Below are positions 31,002-33,865 of a stretch of 33,865 nt of DNA, one piece after another. Position numbers and translations under genes: made by a program. The stretch comes from Elusimicrobiota bacterium. GTDB taxonomy: Bacteria > Elusimicrobiota > Elusimicrobia > UBA1565. The stretch is from the NCBI GenBank assembly GCA_002401485.1, contig NVTF01000010.1, positions 1-33,865 on the forward strand. Direction: 5' to 3'. Within the stretch, counting starts at the first letter, position 1. Each line of letters starts with the position of its first letter. The notes beneath the pieces are model-generated. The model did not search any database, was not told where the DNA came from, and was given only the letters and a program-made list of their open reading frames with translations.

Positions 31002-32222
31002 CTACGCGAAAAATGAGTTGCCGGGAGCGGCGAACGTCACGTCAAGAGGATTTCCCGACTCGAGCAGTTTTTGACGCAGATTGCTGATCGCCGACCCGAG
31101 CGCGTCCGGACCGTAACGTGCATCGGAATTAAAAAGCACCAATTTCCTCACGCCCGCCTCCGTCGCAGCGAGTACCGCCGCTGAGGGCGAGGAATTTCCT
31201 TGGTCTTTATACGCGACGAAATCCGCATCGAGATAACGCGCGTCGTGCACCAGAATATCGGCGGCGTGCGCGAAATTTCGAAATTTATTGCGAAACTCGA
31301 TGGAGGTGCTTTCCTCATCGGTCGGGTATTCGTTGTCGGGACAATAGACGACGCTTCTCCCCTGAAATTCAACCCGGTAGGCCAGGCAGGAACGGGGGTG
31401 CAGAGTGAAAATAGCGGACGCCCGGACACCGGCCCATAAGTTGAACTTTGATTCCGAGACGGCGAAGATTTGAACTGCTGGACGTGGAGGTCCGTTCGCA
31501 TACAGTTTCTTGTTGAGTACCCCTTGGAGCGGTTCGCCGTGATCGTTGGGGCCGACGATGTTGAGGGTGTATTCTTCTCCAAACGCGGAGGCGAGATCGG
31601 CAAGCCCTGCAACCCGGTCGGGCTGGTAGTTGGAAAGCAGTAGCCAGACTTGTTTTTCGATGGGTTTTTGTTTATTTGCAAGTAAATCTTTAAGACCGGT
31701 TCCGGCATCCAGGATCAGTAAATTGGGGCCGAGATCGATGGAAATGCAGCTGGTGGGCTGGCCGACCGCGGGCGTCCCGCCGGACGAGGTCGAGCCCCAA
31801 ATTTTTCCGATCGAGGCGGCCGGTCGCGGCGTCATTGTTGAGCCGGCGGTTAAAGCGCCGGGAGCGCCGATTAATTTATGGACGATGGAGCGCAATTCTT
31901 CAATCTGGAGGGGTTTACCCAAGAAGGCTGCGGCACCGCAGAGATGTGCCTCGTCCTGAACTTGTTTGTATCGCTTCCCTGAGGTGACGATCACTTGGGT
32001 ATGACTCAAAGCGGGGTTGGATTTTATGGTGCGGCATATCGTCAGCCCGTCCATCATGGGCATCATGATGTCAACGATGACGAGTCGGGGGCGTTGGCGT
32101 TTGATTTCGGCTATCGCGCTTTGGCCGTTGTAGTACTTATCAGTGGTGTATCCCTTTCCACGGAGGGCCTCGGTTAGGAGTTCCGCATTGTAGGTATCAT
32201 CGTCAAAAATAAGGACATCCAT
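31002..32222 (-). CDS. Receiver domain fused to an inactive metallo-beta-lactamase fold
   Basis: The product has 406 residues from ATG 32222; the track start 32279 is a TTG upstream of the -10. The receiver (1-120) is intact: LIFDDDTYN, the Asp in VIVDIMMPMMDG, the Thr-type VTSGKR and the Lys in FLGKPLQ. The C-terminal domain follows the MBL-phosphodiesterase order: GKIWGSTSSGGTPAVGQPTS, NLLILDAGTGLKDLL, FTLHPRSCLAYRVEF, VVYCPDNEYP, ADILVHDARY. The metal site is lost. Where HTHWDH-type ligands should be, it has SNYQPDR; the later His positions read DQGNSS and LFNSDARYG. I infer a phosphorylation-controlled binding protein rather than an enzyme. Confidence 0.85.
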   Translation of the reverse strand: MDVLIFDDDTYNAELLTEALRGKGYTTDKYYNGQSAIAEIKRQRPRLVIVDIMMPMMDGLTICRTIKSNPALSHTQVIVTSGKRYKQVQDEAHLCGAAAFLGKPLQIEELRSIVHKLIGAPGALTAGSTMTPRPAASIGKIWGSTSSGGTPAVGQPTSCISIDLGPNLLILDAGTGLKDLLANKQKPIEKQVWLLLSNYQPDRVAGLADLASAFGEEYTLNIVGPNDHGEPLQGVLNKKLYANGPPRPAVQIFAVSESKFNLWAGVRASAIFTLHPRSCLAYRVEFQGRSVVYCPDNEYPTDEESTSIEFRNKFRNFAHAADILVHDARYLDADFVAYKDQGNSSPSAAVLAATEAGVRKLVLFNSDARYGPDALGSAISNLRQKLLESGNPLDVTFAAPGNSFFA

Positions 32223-32229
32223 TGCCCAT

Positions 32230-32235
32230 AGGGTA
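32230..32235 (-). promoter_or_regulatory. -10 element TACCCT of the REC/MBL gene
   Basis: The minus strand reads TACCCT, ATGGGCA, ATG (32222): gap 7 nt. The divergent PfkB gene starts 76 bp away. Confidence 0.45.
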
Positions 32236-32286
32236 GGTCTGCGGCTTCCCAGTGTCAAGTCCGGGAATTTCTTGGCCAATTTAGGC

Positions 32287-32292
32287 TAGTCT
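32287..32292 (+). promoter_or_regulatory. -10 element TAGTCT of the PfkB-type kinase gene
   Basis: GGCTAGTCT, then ATTCCT, then ATG 32299: gap 6 nt. Confidence 0.5.
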
Positions 32293-32298
32293 ATTCCT

Positions 32299-33111
32299 AT
32301 GGCCGACATTCTAGTTGTCGGAAATTATTGCCACGATACAATCTACACCCGTCGCGGAACACATCGCTGGGCGGGAGGCTCATCGCTTTATATTGGGGCG
32401 GTTTTAACGTCGCTGGATGCTGAATTCGACGTGGTCGCCCACGTGGGGGCAGATTTTGCCTATGAGGGTGCCGTCACCAAACCCGCGCGGGTGATCGAAG
32501 GACGACGTACGACAGCCTGTATTGATGATTACCGCAGCGGGGCGAGGTTGGAGAAGTTTGAGGCCCTTTGCGCGCCGATTCGGCCTGACGATCTTCCCGA
32601 GAAAATCGAAATCGGACTCGCCTGCGCGATTGCCGGGGAAATTCTTCCCGAGACATTTAATGTGCTGCGGGAGCGGTCCGCCATTCTAATCGCCGACGCG
32701 CAGGGACTGCTCCGCGCGATTGACGATAGTGGGCGGGTTCGTCTTGTTAAATTGACCGATACTGATTTTGCCAAGACCGCGTCACGTCTCGACTTTATAA
32801 AAGCGAACGAAGAAGAGGCTAAATTCCTGGATATTCAAGAGTTGCGGAAATCAGTCGGTGTTATCATCACGCGTGAAAAGAAAGGCTGCATTTTCCTCGA
32901 CGCGAAGGGGGATATAGAAATTCCCGGGTATCCGGTTGACGCGATCGATCCGACCGGCGCGGGGGATTCCTTTACTGGGGGATTTTCTTATGGCTTGCAG
33001 CGCGGATGGTCTCTAAATAAAGCGCTTAGACTCGCGAATTTGTGCGGATCGGCTGCGGTGCGAGGCCCTGGACCTGCAATTCTCGCCGAAATCGATCTCG
33101 AAGGGTTATAA
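32299..33111 (+). CDS. PfkB-family carbohydrate/nucleoside kinase
   Basis: The 270-residue product is slightly short for the family. The N-terminal WAGGSSLYIGAVLTSL replaces the usual GG-x-GxNxA substrate loop. The C-terminal signature DPTGAGDSFTGGFSYGLQRG carries the catalytic Asp and anion hole (about residue 217). The ATP-site strand VGVIITREKKGCIFLD precedes it. It phosphorylates a small sugar-type or nucleoside substrate in the cytoplasm; which one cannot be told. The next gene starts 6 nt later but has its own TATAAT inside the end of this gene. Confidence 0.9.
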   Translation: MADILVVGNYCHDTIYTRRGTHRWAGGSSLYIGAVLTSLDAEFDVVAHVGADFAYEGAVTKPARVIEGRRTTACIDDYRSGARLEKFEALCAPIRPDDLPEKIEIGLACAIAGEILPETFNVLRERSAILIADAQGLLRAIDDSGRVRLVKLTDTDFAKTASRLDFIKANEEEAKFLDIQELRKSVGVIITREKKGCIFLDAKGDIEIPGYPVDAIDPTGAGDSFTGGFSYGLQRGWSLNKALRLANLCGSAAVRGPGPAILAEIDLEGL

Positions 33112-33112
33112 T
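33107..33112 (+). promoter_or_regulatory. -10 element TATAAT of the last gene
   Basis: A perfect TATAAT overlaps the PfkB stop codon (TAA) and is followed by TGCTC and ATG 33118: gap 5 nt. Confidence 0.5.
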
Positions 33113-33117
33113 TGCTC

Positions 33118-33865
33118 ATGAATCGCGCCCTCTTGCGCCGTCTCCCGTTTCTGTTTTTCCTCTCAGGTTTCTGCAGCTTGTTGTACCAGGTTGTTTGGAT
33201 GCGGATGCTGATCCGTGTTTTTGGCATTACCTTGTACGCCACATCGACGATTGTGGCCGTTTTTATGGGCGGGCTCGCGTTGGGCAGTTGGTTTATAGGA
33301 CGCAGGCTTGAGCGTCGCGAGCCCTCGCTGCGATTGTATGCAGCCATCGAGATCGCGGCGGCCTCGACTTCACTCATCGCGACCTTGGCGATTTCTCAAT
33401 TGCCCGGGTTTTTTCAAGTTCTCGCGGCATTTTGGGAGCTTCCTCAATGGGGTGCGAGTTCTCCGCTCGCCGCCTCTGTTCGTCTGCTGTTGACCGCACT
33501 CGTGCTTGTTGTGCCTACAGCCTTGATGGGCACTACATTGCCGATTCTCGTTCGCATCATGACGCACCGCACGGGGGAGATCGGGCGCCGTCTCGGCTTG
33601 ATGTACGGTTTAAATACCTTAGGAGCCGTTGTGGGTGTTCTCTCTGCGGGGTTTTTTCTCTTACCGACACTCGGTCTTCAAAAAACCACCATATTGGCTG
33701 CAGGACTTAACGGCATAATAGCTGTGGTGGCGATCTGCTTGGGACGTACTGAAAAAATGGAAGCTCCCCCGGTTTTAGAAGAGCCGGATAAAGATTATTT
33801 TCCGGAGAAACAAAGAAAAATTTCACAAAAAGCTTTAGGTCTCAGCCGGGAAGAAAAAGGTCTCA
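33118..33865 (+). CDS. Polytopic membrane protein of the fused MFS/spermidine synthase type (partial)
   Basis: The frame from ATG 33118 runs open off the window edge (249 codons seen), which is why it is missing from the track. The N-terminal SGFCSLLYQVVWMRMLIRVF, then FMGGLALGSWFIGRRLERR and VPTALMGTTLPILVR, match the membrane half of fused MFS/spermidine-synthase-like proteins. At least six helices are visible. The last 40 residues (EEPDKDYFPEKQRKISQKAL) are charged, as expected for a linker. Whether an aminopropyltransferase-like domain follows lies outside the window. Confidence 0.85.
   Translation, partial: MNRALLRRLPFLFFLSGFCSLLYQVVWMRMLIRVFGITLYATSTIVAVFMGGLALGSWFIGRRLERREPSLRLYAAIEIAAASTSLIATLAISQLPGFFQVLAAFWELPQWGASSPLAASVRLLLTALVLVVPTALMGTTLPILVRIMTHRTGEIGRRLGLMYGLNTLGAVVGVLSAGFFLLPTLGLQKTTILAAGLNGIIAVVAICLGRTEKMEAPPVLEEPDKDYFPEKQRKISQKALGLSREEKGL

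Overview
The window reads as one dense, ordinary bacterial chromosome segment with about 33 protein genes on both strands. I found no rRNA, tRNA, CRISPR array, insertion sequence or prophage. Signal peptides, a lytic transglycosylase, an MscS channel and a patatin-type lipase suggest a Gram-negative-type envelope. Several very large exported or membrane proteins with Ala/Pro/Ser-rich N-termini and no recognisable family suggest a poorly studied lineage. Elusimicrobiota-like is my guess, not something the sequence proves.

Layout: (1) 1-3700, minus strand: a secreted metallophosphoesterase followed 3 nt later by an 864-residue exported protein with an HExxH-type motif. (2) 3800-5000: an AT-richer RES/Xre toxin-antitoxin pair behind a perfect sigma70 promoter whose spacer holds a perfect inverted repeat. 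(3) 5105-7110: an MscS channel, then two small minus-strand genes (ribbon-helix-helix-like and a 2-TM protein) and a doubtful DUF433-like remnant. (4) 7124-11126: a secreted endonuclease/exonuclease/phosphatase-fold enzyme, an MFS transporter, a DUF819 membrane protein, and a divergent YaeQ-like gene. (5) 11123-14437: a two-domain lytic transglycosylase, an OmpR-type response regulator and a small secreted protein. (6) 14584-19440, plus strand: a tightly coupled operon of a membrane-anchored arrestin-like protein, a soluble arrestin-like protein, a small P-loop ATPase, a Bax-inhibitor-1-like membrane protein, a TPR membrane protein and a patatin-like phospholipase. (7) 19500-24644: a hybrid histidine kinase, a small membrane protein, a Cys-rich protein with a palindromic terminator, the operon pta / small conserved protein / receiver-only regulator, and a secreted hypothetical. 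(8) 24882-29654: a 1590-residue polytopic membrane protein built from three long internal repeats. (9) 29656-33865: a long inverted repeat between convergent stop codons, a group of small membrane/hypothetical genes, a receiver domain fused to a metallo-beta-lactamase fold that has lost its metal ligands, a PfkB-type kinase, and the start of a membrane protein of the fused MFS/spermidine-synthase type.

The most systematic signal is in the promoters. Fourteen to fifteen genes at transcription-unit heads have a TANNNT -10 hexamer ending only 5-9 nt (usually exactly 6) before the start codon, often as GCTAYACT. This predicts leaderless or nearly leaderless mRNAs. The signal also corrects several starts in the supplied ORF track (13126, 13238, 14437, 21400, 24882, 30100, 32222). 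Genes with good Shine-Dalgarno sequences (the toxin-antitoxin pair, the RHH-like gene, pta, the Bax1-like gene, the 104-aa gene) form a separate class. Signalling is prominent, with one hybrid kinase and three other receiver proteins, but no neighbouring kinase/regulator pair can be assigned.
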